NCBI GenBank assembly: GCA_963170055.1 | Contig: CAUJGJ010000427.1 | Span: 22,501 to 32,500 of the forward strand | Direction of reading: 5' to 3' | Length of the DNA: 10,000 bases | Origin: Halisarca cf. caerulea | Taxonomy: Eukaryota; Porifera; Demospongiae; Chondrillida; Halisarcidae | Part shown: in pieces, positions 1 through 5,849 of the stretch | Numbering within the stretch: position 1 is the stretch's first letter | Layout of the letters: every line of letters begins with the position of its first letter | The notes under the pieces: model-generated | Database searches by the model: none | What the model was told of the DNA's origin: nothing | The model's input: only the letters and a program-made list of their open reading frames with translations | Translations under genes and position numbers: made by a program

Positions 1-89
1 CACACATACACACACACACACACACACACAGGTAAGTACAGTACACCTGAAATGTGCAAATGGAGGAACAAGCACACACACACACATAC

Positions 90-169
<80 letters not shown>

Positions 170-216
170 ACACACACACACTCACACACACACACATGCA
201 CATACACACACACACA

Positions 217-292
<76 letters not shown>

Positions 293-359
293 TACTGTCA
301 CACACACACACACATATACACACACGTGCACGCACATACACACACACACACACACATGC

Positions 360-405
<46 letters not shown>

Positions 406-456
406 ATACACACAATACACACACACACACACACACATACACATACACACAGTACA

Positions 457-492
<36 letters not shown>
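1..492. repeat. CA microsatellite, interrupted
   Basis: Almost pure alternating CA with occasional TA, TG or CG interruptions. A unique stretch of about 42 bases at 31-72 breaks it. The window begins inside the tract, so its true length is unknown. Open frames across it encode only His-Thr or Cys-Val dipeptides and are not genes. Long alternating purine-pyrimidine DNA of this kind is known to adopt Z-form under supercoiling and to change length by slippage. It is not matched at the equivalent place in the right arm of the inverted duplication. Confidence 0.97.
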
Positions 493-494
<2 letters not shown>

Positions 495-639
495 ATAGTC
501 AATTTTATTCTTTGGCACATTGTTTAACCAAGTTCATGCACAATGCTCTCAAGAGCAAGGACTTGCAATCTCTTCAAAGTTGTTCTATTGGTTGGCAATA
601 ACCTTATTCACACCTTAATTCAGATGTTTTGAGACAGGA

Positions 640-985
640 TCCACAAAAACTTGGTGCATATATACACCCGGATAGTACATACATGTTTTAAACATACTCC
701 TACCTTTGTCACTACCTCACATACAGCATATAAACAAGTTGTCTTAGTAGGTTTCAGACAACAGGTGGCATTTTTTATGGATATTCTTCTGCAAAACACT
801 ACGAGAACCACAAAATTTAATTTTACAAATTTTGCAAGTCACGAAAAACTTCAGTCCATAAAAATTTCCCATTACAAAGTAATTCCCCCAATGCCAGGTT
901 CCCATGCTGTGCAAACATATATAGGGTACATAAAAGCAGTAGAGATTCAGGTATTAACACCACAAGGTTCAGCACAAGTGGGTCA
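640..985 (-). repeat. Dispersed repeat, copy A (minus strand)
   Basis: Read on the minus strand, this stretch aligns by eye with 8332-8600 and with 9296-9490. Shared blocks include AACCTTGTGGTG followed by TAATACC, a block like GGAAATTTTTATGGACTGAA, CGTAGTGT, CCATAAAAAA and ATGTATGTACTATCC. It is non-coding and AT-rich. It could be the outer end of the inverted duplication, a dispersed repeat family, or both. The third copy at 9296 lies outside the symmetric layout, which favours a repeat family. Nothing else was found between 493 and 986. Confidence 0.55.
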
Positions 986-986
986 G

Positions 987-1025
987 TGCATGCATGCATG
1001 CATGCGTGTGTGTGTGTGTGCGCGC

Positions 1026-1056
<31 letters not shown>

Positions 1057-1067
1057 TGTGTGTGTGT
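987..1067. repeat. TGCA-GT-(CG)10-TG compound microsatellite, likely Z-DNA
   Basis: TGCA repeats run into GT repeats, then exactly 20 bases of alternating CG (1021-1040), then TG repeats to 1067. All of it is strictly alternating purine-pyrimidine, and (CG)n flanked by (TG)n is the classic Z-DNA-forming arrangement. In the inverted duplication it sits at the place matching the CA tract at 7936-8184. An uninterrupted CpG run of this length is unusual in a genome where methylated CpG decays. Confidence 0.93.
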
Positions 1068-1190
1068 CATGCGCAAGTGTGTATGTACATGGGGAGTGCA
1101 CAGATGAACCTTGGAAATTGTCCATTAATTTGAAAGGCAATTGTGAAAACAGCACCTACTTCCCAATACACACAATAACAAGAAAATAAA

Positions 1191-1422
1191 TAATCCGGCG
1201 TTGCTGACCCCATCTTGCTCTGCCATTTACCGTATAGGCGCTATTTTCGCGGGACGTATATTTCACGAATGAAGAACTTGGCTTGGCGGTTGAATAATTC
1301 ACGATTTTAGTTTCGCGAATAGACCAGTCCATGCTATATCTTCGACAAACATTCCATGTATCTTACAAAATGTTCGACAATCAAAAATGACCACGCGAGA
1401 TTGGGTTGGCTACGCTAGACTA
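1191..1422. mobile_element. Small TIR element (MITE), TAGTCTGGCGT family, long form
   Basis: A 232-bp non-coding element with imperfect inverted ends of about 36 bp. The left end begins TAATCCGGCGTTGCTGACCC. The right end, read in reverse complement, begins TAGTCTAGCGTAGCCAACCC. Both resemble the ends of the 115-bp elements at 5499 and 5669. The equivalent intronic position of the right-hand G-alpha copy (about 7755-7770) lacks it, so it inserted after the duplication. A TA dinucleotide on each side is compatible with a Tc1/mariner-type TA target, which is inference. It has no coding capacity and would need a transposase supplied elsewhere. Its interior has TTTCGCG-containing inverted motifs. 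Confidence 0.7.
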
Positions 1423-1460
1423 GGAAAGAAAACAGTCTCTTCCATCATAGATTTATGCTT

Positions 1461-1517
1461 CCACAGACCCTTCTCTCTTCCACCGAAATAGCGGAGCGGA
1501 ACGGAGAAGGGTCTGGG
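1461..1517. repeat. Short inverted repeat, AGACCCTTCTC hairpin
   Basis: CCACAGACCCTTCTC at 1461-1475 is mirrored by GAGAAGGGTCTGGG at 1504-1517 around a ~28-base GC-rich loop. Related halves occur in the right copy at about 7515-7540 (TTCCCAGACTCTTCTC) and 7725-7740 (GAGAAGGGTCTCGG), where ~190 bp separates them. It is probably a small inverted-repeat element already present in the ancestral intron before duplication. Confidence 0.5.
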
Positions 1518-1602
1518 AACAAACTAAAAAGAAAGCTACGTACTTAGAAGTGACACTTGTACTGCAAACATTATCTATGTTCTAATCAAACATTCATTGG
1601 GA

Positions 1603-1608
1603 ACTCAC
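1603..1608 (-). promoter_or_regulatory. Splice donor of the left G-alpha exon
   Basis: GTGAGT read on the minus strand, directly after the CTG Leu codon that ends the exon. The right copy has GTGAGC at the same place (7415-7420). Conservation of donor and exon end in both copies shows a DNA-level duplication of an intron-containing gene, not a retrocopy. Confidence 0.7.
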
Positions 1609-1654
1609 CAGCTGAAATTCGCTTCTTCTCTCATATACGGCCTGTATGCCCTTG
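1609..1654 (-). CDS. G-alpha left copy, 3' exon piece ending at the splice donor
   Basis: These 46 bases on the minus strand encode the remainder of the exon, ending in RRSEFQL. The same peptide ends the exon at 7414, and it matches the family block that follows ALW-D-GIQ in G-alpha-12/13 proteins. The piece is separated from its 5' part by the foldback element. It is followed directly by GTGAGT (1608-1603), a near-consensus splice donor. The first bases overlap the target-site duplication. Confidence 0.75.
1649..1654. repeat. Target-site duplication, left copy (CCCTTG)
   Basis: CCCTTG immediately left of the foldback element. The same six bases flank it on the right at 4385-4390, and the uninterrupted paralogue has them once (as CAAGGG on its coding strand). 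The next base, T, could extend it to seven. Confidence 0.8.
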
Positions 1655-1690
1655 TATGGTGGCCCATAAGTACACCGGACTGCGCGTTCC

Positions 1691-1767
1691 GGATCCCGGA
1701 GTCCGGATTCCGAACTCCGAGTTCCGGATTCCGAACTTCGAGTTCCGGATTCCGAACTCCGGGATCC
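1691..1767 (+). repeat. Subterminal 21-bp tandem array, left (about 3 units)
   Basis: Units start at 1705, 1726 and 1747, each close to GGATTCCGAACTCCGAGTTC plus one base; the third is altered at its end. The unit is itself near-palindromic (GGATTCCGAAC against GTTCCGGATTCC). The array lies about 35-110 bp inside the element end, where transposase-binding repeats of foldback elements are typically found. Binding here is inference. Confidence 0.85.
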
Positions 1768-1954
1768 GAATCACGAAGTCCGAGCGCTGGATTATAAACT
1801 CCGTTACCTTTGCAGTAAAATGGTCTTTTTGTGAATTATAGCGCAGAAAAAAACTACCGTAGCAAAATGGGAAGTGACACTCAGGTGTTTTTGTCGATTC
1901 GAACACTGAATTCATGGTACTTTCTGGTGTTTTATACTAACTATAGATTTCGTC

Positions 1955-1979
1955 CGCCATATTACCGGGCAATATGGCG
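1955..1979. repeat. 9-bp stem palindrome in the left arm
   Basis: CGCCATATT (1955-1963) and AATATGGCG (1971-1979) are exact complements around a 7-base spacer. The same structure lies in the right arm at 4039-4063. Its conservation in both arms fits the generally high identity there, so no separate function can be claimed. Confidence 0.75.
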
Positions 1980-2442
1980 TTTCGCACAGTGGCTCGTGCT
2001 TTGTGCATCATGGACGAAATACTTGTAGAATCTCTTTAAAGTTGCAGGGCATACAAGGAAATATTGAACAGACTTGAGCATGATTATTGTTTGAAACGAA
2101 GGTTCGTCCGTCTTACATTTAGAATTATATTCTGTGCCAGTCTGAACAGAACATGCGACGATAATAATCGATCAGTATTCAAGGAACACGTTCATTCTCT
2201 CGCAGTATATCCTCAGCATTTAGATGATGACTTATTACAAGGCTGAATGTATCCATGGGGTTCTACTGCATGGTTTTGTAATAGGGAATCTTGCATTCCA
2301 GGGAATTTGACACCCCCTCCATGCATTATCTATTAGTCTAAGACTGAACCCTGACCCTAGAAAGCTAGTTGTATGGAGGGATACCCAATTCCCTGGGATA
2401 CCAGATTCCCTAGAACACCGGAATTGCGGATGCCACTTTTTG

Positions 2443-2450
2443 TGACGTCA
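2443..2450. promoter_or_regulatory. CRE-type octamer TGACGTCA in the left foldback arm
   Basis: A perfect palindromic cAMP-response-element/ATF consensus. Its mirror is at 3559-3566. The same octamer occurs in both 115-bp elements (5596-5603 and 5766-5773). Function is not shown. Confidence 0.4.
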
Positions 2451-2497
2451 CTCTTAAGTAATCATTATGGTGACCCAAAGATGTATGCCTATGTTTA

Positions 2498-2538
2498 TAG
2501 ACTATCGCTATAATTATAATAAAAATAGTGATAGTCTA
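2498..2538. repeat. Small hairpin inside the left arm
   Basis: TAGACTATCGCTAT (2498-2511) is complementary, with one mismatch, to ATAGTGATAGTCTA (2525-2538) around a short AT-rich loop. The matching hairpin in the right arm is at 3454-3495, so it predates the divergence of the arms. It may be a tiny nested inverted-repeat element. Confidence 0.7.
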
Positions 2539-3110
2539 CCCTATGTCCTATAGGCCTGGTTACCAAGTTGTCTTTTGTCTGTCTTGCCTGGGCCCTACAG
2601 TACACATTTGACAATTACAAATTAAGCCAAGCGTTATTAATTGCTTTATAGTCCTAAATTATTGTGACTTATGGACTGACTGCACCCAGTTGTTTTGTTT
2701 TGGCCATGCATGCAAAATTAATTTCATGTTAACTTCTGGTCCCCTTCCTGGTCAAAATTTTTTGGTGAAAAAAGAAAATAATATAGAATTCTTTTTACAA
2801 GAAAAGTCAATGAGCATGCTGGGTTCAAACCCTGACCAAAATATTGTAATCTATGAAGTAAAGCATGTGTGTTCAGTATGAGCGCAATGCCATGCATGCA
2901 CAACCATAATTTGTGTTTTGTGGGACTATTGCCTAGTCTGGTTCCATACAGACATGCATTCCCAAAGTACTGTTAAGTTTGTATCATCTCAAGTCTTGTT
3001 TCAATTCAACATTCTTGTTAGCATCTAATTTAATAGCATCTGTTCACAGTTATAAGGAATATACTTGCATGAATGATCATGAATACCTATTTCAATGACT
3101 ATAGATAGAA

Positions 3111-3135
3111 AAAATAAATAAATAAATAAATAAAA
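3111..3135 (+). repeat. (AAAT)n microsatellite
   Basis: About six perfect AAAT units preceded by an A run. It lies in the unique centre of the foldback element. Confidence 0.9.
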
Positions 3136-3269
3136 ACCTGGTGGTCTGGTCAATTTTCAAAGATGTCCAAGACCAGAAACATCTTAAATTAAATATTACT
3201 TTGTGTGGCCTCATCCACATATTATGTTCATTTCTGCCTATAATTCCGTAATTATAGTTAATATAAGAC

Positions 3270-3301
3270 CTTATCGTATATTTGGCTTATCGTATATTTG
3301 G
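3270..3301 (+). repeat. 16-bp perfect tandem duplication
   Basis: CTTATCGTATATTTGG occurs twice back to back (3270-3285 and 3286-3301), just inside the right arm of the foldback element. Confidence 0.9.
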
Positions 3302-3453
3302 CTGTACCAATTTTGGTGCTAGTCCATAAGTCGCAATTTATGACTGTAAAGCAATAATAGTGCTTGGTTTAATTGATAATTGCTAAATGTGTACTGTAGG
3401 GCCCTGGCAAGGCCGACAAAAGACAACTTGGTAACCAGGCCTAGGACACAGGG

Positions 3454-3495
3454 TAGACTATCGCTATTTTTGTTAGCGTGCGGCGCGATAGTCTA
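3454..3495. repeat. Small hairpin inside the right arm, with GC-rich insert
   Basis: The counterpart of 2498-2538. The ends TAGACTATCGC and GCGATAGTCTA are perfect complements, but the loop contains GTTAGCGTGCGGCGC, which the left arm lacks. This is the clearest local difference between the arms apart from the array length. Confidence 0.7.
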
Positions 3496-3558
3496 AACAC
3501 AGGCACATGCACATCCTTGGCAATGGGTCATCATAATGATTAGTAATTTACATAAGAG

Positions 3559-3566
3559 TGACGTCA
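3559..3566. promoter_or_regulatory. CRE-type octamer TGACGTCA in the right foldback arm
   Basis: Mirror copy of the site at 2443-2450. The surrounding GAGTGACGTCAC is also conserved between the arms. Confidence 0.4.
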
Positions 3567-4249
3567 CAAAAAGTGGCATCCGCAATTCCGATGTTCTAGG
3601 GAATCTGGTATCCCAGGGAATTTGGTATCCCTCCATACAATTAGCTTTCTAGGGTCAGGGTTCAGTCTTAGACTAATAGATATTGCATGGAGGGGATGTC
3701 AAATTCCCTGGAATGCAAGATTCCCTATTACAAAACTATGCACTAGAACCCCATGGATACATTCAGCTTTGTAATAAGTCATCATCTAAATGCTGAGGAT
3801 ATACTGCGAGAGAATGAACGTGCTCCTTGAATGCGGATCGATCAGTTATTTATCGCCGCATGTTCTGTTCAGACTGGCACAGAATATAATTCTAAATGTA
3901 AGACGGACGAACCTTCGTTTCAAACAATAATCATGCTCAAGTCTGTTCAATATTTCCTTGTATGCCCTGCAACTTTAGAGAGATTCTACAAGTATTTCGT
4001 CCATGATGCACAGTTAAAGCACGAGCCACTGTGCGAAACGCCATATTGCCCGGTAATATGGCGGACGAAATCTATAGTTAGTATAAAACACCAGAAAGTA
4101 CCATGAGTTCAGTGTTCGAGTCGACAAAAACACCTGAGTGTCACTTCCCATTTTGCTACGGTAGTTTTTTTCTGCGCTATAATTCACAAAAAGACCATTT
4201 TACTGCAAAGGTAACGGAGTTTATAATCCGGCGCTCGGACTTCGTGATT

Positions 4250-4352
4250 CGGATCCCGGAGTTCGGAATCCGGAACTCGAAGTTCGGAATCCGGAACTCG
4301 AAGTTCGGAATCCGGAACTCGGAGTTCGGAATCCGGACTCCGGGATCCGGAA
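4250..4352 (-). repeat. Subterminal 21-bp tandem array, right (about 4 units)
   Basis: Units start at 4261, 4282, 4303 and 4324. The first two are identical. The copy number differs by one from the left arm, so the arrays have changed length since the arms were last identical. On the minus strand the 21-bp unit is read as a seven-residue repeat RIPNSEF/RIPNFEF, which produces the tail of the chimeric reading frame of the interrupted G-alpha. Confidence 0.85.
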
Positions 4353-4384
4353 CGCGCAGTCCGGTGTACTTATGGGCCACCATA

Positions 4385-4390
4385 CCCTTG
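4385..4390. repeat. Target-site duplication, right copy (CCCTTG)
   Basis: The partner of the duplication at 1649-1654. The base after it is T and the base before it is the A that ends the element. Six bases give perfectly symmetric element ends; seven leave the ends asymmetric by one base. Confidence 0.8.
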
Positions 4391-4803
4391 TCCCGCCAAA
4401 GTGCCCGAAGGGGCTCGGCACATTGCGAAAACTGAGCCGAATCCATATTATACACTGAGGGATGACTGGCCACTATATCGCAAAAGTCTTCGTTGGAAGA
4501 TTCGCCCAGCCCAACACCCAGTTTTCTCTGTGAATCGACTAACGTCTTCATGCCCTTCAAGATGTTGTGATAGATTATGGGCCTGAATTCAAGACGCTCC
4601 TCTATCGTGTAGTCCTCGCCATGAAAAATTCTCATCTGCTTCAATAACGTACTCTTCCCACTCTCACTCGCACCAAGAAGTAATATCTTGAGTTCTCTGT
4701 TACGCTGCTCTCTTTCACGCTCGAGACCTTCATCGATCCTCCTACTGTGCCTAGCGGCTATCCGCTCCTCCTCGCCCTCCAGACAAAAACAGCTGGTGTG
4801 CAT
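4385..4803 (-). CDS. G-alpha left copy, 5' exon piece (about 140 residues)
   Basis: The N-terminal part of the interrupted exon: a basic, acidic-rich N-terminal helix (RRIDEGLEREREQR), the beta-1/P-loop G1 motif and most of the helical domain up to ALWRDKG. Translation then enters the foldback element and continues for about 68 codons to a stop at 4177. A read-through product would therefore be a truncated G-alpha of about 208 residues with a repetitive Arg-Ile-Pro-Asn tail. It would lack switch I, DxxGQ, NKxD and the C-terminal receptor-contact helix, so no GTPase cycle is expected. Whether it is transcribed cannot be told from the sequence. Confidence 0.6.
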
Positions 4804-5175
4804 ACTTAATGAGGTTTTTACTTGGTGTGCCTGACTTCTTACCCTGAGCCCTGGGTCTGAGTCTGCCGTCAGTGAGTGCACTGGGCGGCCGAGAAGAAAA
4901 CCATACAGTTACTAACTACCACGCATGCAAGGGACCACGTGGTTGTACTCTTTGTAGACGGAGGTATTCATACATACAGAGGTCTACATTATTATCACTG
5001 AATTGGCTGATGAACCAGGCTGAGCATACATTGGTCACTTGAGACAGGTGCACATGCATAGTCTTTCTATTCAAGTGGTCTTTGAGACATGCAGGTTTTA
5101 TTGTACATCACATGAGCACACGTAAGGTCACCATGCATGATCATAATAGGGACAGAATGAGGACAGATATCTTAT
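4804..5175 (-). promoter_or_regulatory. Conserved upstream region of the left G-alpha copy
   Basis: Non-coding DNA upstream of the ATG at 4803, partly conserved with 6553-6952. Recognisable shared blocks are the CAGTGCACTCACTGACG block (about 4867-4883), a TTCAGTGATAATAATG block (about 4989-5004), TGACCAATGTATGCT (about 5025-5037) and CAAAGACCACTTG. It could hold the promoter and 5' UTR or an upstream intron. No clear TATA or initiator decides the matter. Confidence 0.35.
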
Positions 5176-5252
5176 GAAATTATTGTAAGTTGACTTCCAT
5201 GGCCACAAGATGTTACAACAATATTATACTATAGTGCATGGCTGGCAAAATA

Positions 5253-5265
5253 GTGTGTGTGTGTG

Positions 5266-5309
<44 letters not shown>

Positions 5310-5314
5310 CGTGC

Positions 5315-5378
<64 letters not shown>

Positions 5379-5404
5379 CCAGTGTTAGTGTACATGTGTG
5401 TGTG

Positions 5405-5487
<83 letters not shown>

Positions 5488-5498
5488 ATGTGTGTGTG
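5253..5498. repeat. TG microsatellite, central spacer
   Basis: GT/TG repeats with short interruptions (GCGTGCGTGCGT at about 5305, GGCCAGTGTTAGTGTACA at about 5378). It begins where the left duplication arm ends, and it adjoins the first 115-bp element. Frames through it give only dipeptide repeats. Confidence 0.95.
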
Positions 5499-5609
5499 TA
5501 GTCTGGCGTTGCCGACCCGATTCTCGCACGGCCATTTTCGGGGACTGACGTGATGACCCGATTGACCTGATTCTCGCTCGGCCATTTTCGGGGACTGACG
5601 TCACGCCAG

Positions 5610-5613
<4 letters not shown>
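5499..5613. mobile_element. 115-bp TIR element (MITE), copy 1
   Basis: It starts TAGTCTGGCGT and ends ACGCCAGACTA, perfect 11-bp inverted ends, and sits inside TG repeat. It holds a 33-bp direct repeat (5519-5551 and 5569-5601, one mismatch, period 50) and a TGACGTCA site at 5596-5603. It is non-coding and GC-richer than its surroundings. Its first ~40 bp match both ends of the longer element at 1191-1422, so it looks like a shortened member of the same family. Confidence 0.75.
5596..5603. promoter_or_regulatory. CRE-type octamer in MITE copy 1
   Basis: A perfect TGACGTCA, with a half-matching TGACGTGA 50 bp upstream in the internal direct repeat. It lies between two divergent G-alpha exons. 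Regulatory use is inference. Confidence 0.4.

Positions 5614-5668
<55 letters not shown>
5614..5668. repeat. TG microsatellite between MITE copies
   Basis: About 55 bases of pure GT repeat. Together with the 115-bp element it makes a 170-bp unit that is tandemly repeated. Confidence 0.95.
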
Positions 5669-5671
<3 letters not shown>

Positions 5672-5779
5672 TCTGGCGTTGCCGACCCGATTCTCGCACG
5701 GCCATTTTCGGGGACTGACGTGATGACCCGATTGACCTGATTCTCGCTCGGCCATTTTCGGGGACTGACGTCACGCCAG

Positions 5780-5783
<4 letters not shown>
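5669..5783. mobile_element. 115-bp TIR element (MITE), copy 2
   Basis: Identical, base for base as far as I can read, to 5499-5613, including the internal 33-bp repeats and the TGACGTCA (5766-5773). It is again flanked by TG repeat. Identity together with the shared flank indicates tandem duplication of an element-plus-microsatellite unit, not a second independent insertion. Confidence 0.75.
5766..5773. promoter_or_regulatory. CRE-type octamer in MITE copy 2
   Basis: The same TGACGTCA as at 5596-5603, carried by the duplicated element. Confidence 0.4.

Positions 5784-5846
<63 letters not shown>
5784..5846. repeat. TG microsatellite after MITE copy 2
   Basis: About 63 bases of GT repeat ending the microsatellite-element cluster. 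Confidence 0.95.

Positions 5847-5849
<3 letters not shown>

Larger units (their letters stand above)
1655..2686 (+). repeat. Foldback element, left inverted arm
   Basis: Reverse-complementary to 3315-4384. From about 1777 to 2155 I count only about five differences in ~380 bp, four of them T here against C in the other arm, plus one 4-bp indel. Closer to the centre, similarity falls to roughly 80-85% with small indels. Contents, outside to inside: the 21-bp tandem array, a CCATATT/AATATGG palindrome (1955-1979), short GGGAATTTGACACCCC-like motifs (2290-2420), a TGACGTCA site (2443-2450) and a small hairpin (2498-2538). Confidence 0.88.
2687..3314. other. Unique centre of the foldback element
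   Basis: AT-rich DNA between the arms with no convincing gene. The longest frame here (2690-2881) has no recognisable domain. It contains an (AAAT)n tract at 3111-3135 and a perfect 16-bp tandem duplication at 3270-3301. In autonomous foldback relatives this is where a transposase gene would lie. Its absence suggests a deletion derivative or captured filler DNA. Confidence 0.6.
1655..4384. mobile_element. Foldback transposon inserted in the G-alpha exon
   Basis: A 2,730-bp element beginning TATGGTGGCCCATAAG and ending in its exact reverse complement. Inverted arms of about 1,032 bp (1655-2686) and 1,070 bp (3315-4384) flank a ~628-bp unique AT-rich centre. It is bounded by CCCTTG (1649-1654 and 4385-4390). 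A 7-bp CCCTTGT reading is also possible, because the element's first base is ambiguous. The uninterrupted paralogous site at about 7370-7390 contains this target once. Very long terminal inverted repeats carrying subterminal tandem repeats are the hallmark of foldback (FB-like) elements. No transposase, reverse transcriptase or long frame is present, so it is non-autonomous. The superfamily cannot be assigned from the ends alone. Confidence 0.88.
3315..4384 (-). repeat. Foldback element, right inverted arm
   Basis: Mirror of 1655-2686 and about 40 bp longer. Most of the difference is one extra 21-bp unit in the subterminal array and a GC-rich insert in the small hairpin at 3454-3495. The inner boundary falls where AGTCCATAAGTCGCAATT (from 3321) stops matching GACTTATGGACT in the left arm (about 2666-2677). 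It holds the same ordered set of sub-motifs as the left arm. Confidence 0.88.
1609..4803 (-). pseudogene. G-alpha (12/13-like) first exon, left copy, split by a foldback element
   Basis: The paralogue of the exon at 6953-7414, on the opposite strand. Two pieces, 4803-4385 and 1654-1609, rejoin without the 2,730-bp insert and one copy of the target duplication into an open 153-codon exon; with the right-hand copy this is roughly 89% identical over the ~120 residues that align cleanly. G-alpha subunits bind GTP, couple seven-transmembrane receptors to effectors and sit on the inner face of the plasma membrane; the 12/13 class acts mainly through RhoGEFs. Visible features: N-terminal Cys 5 and 7 (likely palmitoylation), the P-loop GASESGKST at residues 44-52, LKQMRIFHG, and EFRPIIYHN at the start of the helical domain. 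Changes at conserved sites (P-loop Gly to Ser, RIIHG to RIFHG) fit relaxed constraint. The ATG at 4803 matches the start used in the other copy, although the frame stays open upstream to 4881. The donor GTGAGT follows at 1608-1603. As it stands, it should not encode a functional G-alpha. Confidence 0.82.
650..5255 (-). repeat. Left arm of the inverted G-alpha duplication
   Basis: In reverse complement this arm follows the order of 6486-8600. Matching landmarks are ACTATAGTGCATGG (about 5228 against 6500), GACAGATATC (5161 against 6554), CAAAGACCACTTG (about 5080 against 6692), CAGTG-ACTCACTGACG (about 4870 against 6855), the exon, its donor, ACGTAGCTTTCTTTT (about 1540 against 7497), GTGTGTATTGGG (about 1165 against 7772) and the CA/TG tract. 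Without the foldback element and the small element at 1191 it is about 1.6 kb. Coding similarity is far higher than non-coding similarity, as expected for an old duplication under past selection. Confidence 0.8.

Noticed and set aside
52..527. Long open frames of His-Thr or Cys-Val repeats in the CA/TG tracts (also 5210-5755 and 7669-8282).
   Set aside because: They exist only because CA/TG repeats lack stop codons in several frames on both strands; there is no domain, and frames overlap on opposite strands.
1557..1915. Genes in the foldback ends (RIPNSEF-type heptad frames on both strands at 1557-1915 and 4103-4435).
   Set aside because: The open frames come from the 21-bp unit having a length divisible by three; they occur on both strands in both arms and have no independent start context or domain.
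3831..4106. A 91-residue frame in the right foldback arm and a 65-residue frame in the left arm as transposase remnants.
   Set aside because: No recognisable transposase motif; the mirrored arms do not keep the same frame open, and no conserved acidic triad could be placed.
1609..4803. The foldback element acting as an intron (introner-like), spliced out to restore the G-alpha frame.
   Set aside because: On the minus strand a weak GT lies at the right junction (AAGG|GTATGG) and an AG at the left (ATACAAG|GGC), but joining them adds one G and shifts the frame; the next AG deletes eight bases. There is no pyrimidine tract either. Only RNA data could revive this.
5499..5783. CRISPR-like repeat/spacer array.
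   Set aside because: Two 115-bp identical units separated by TG microsatellite, in animal DNA; no short regular repeats or unique spacers.
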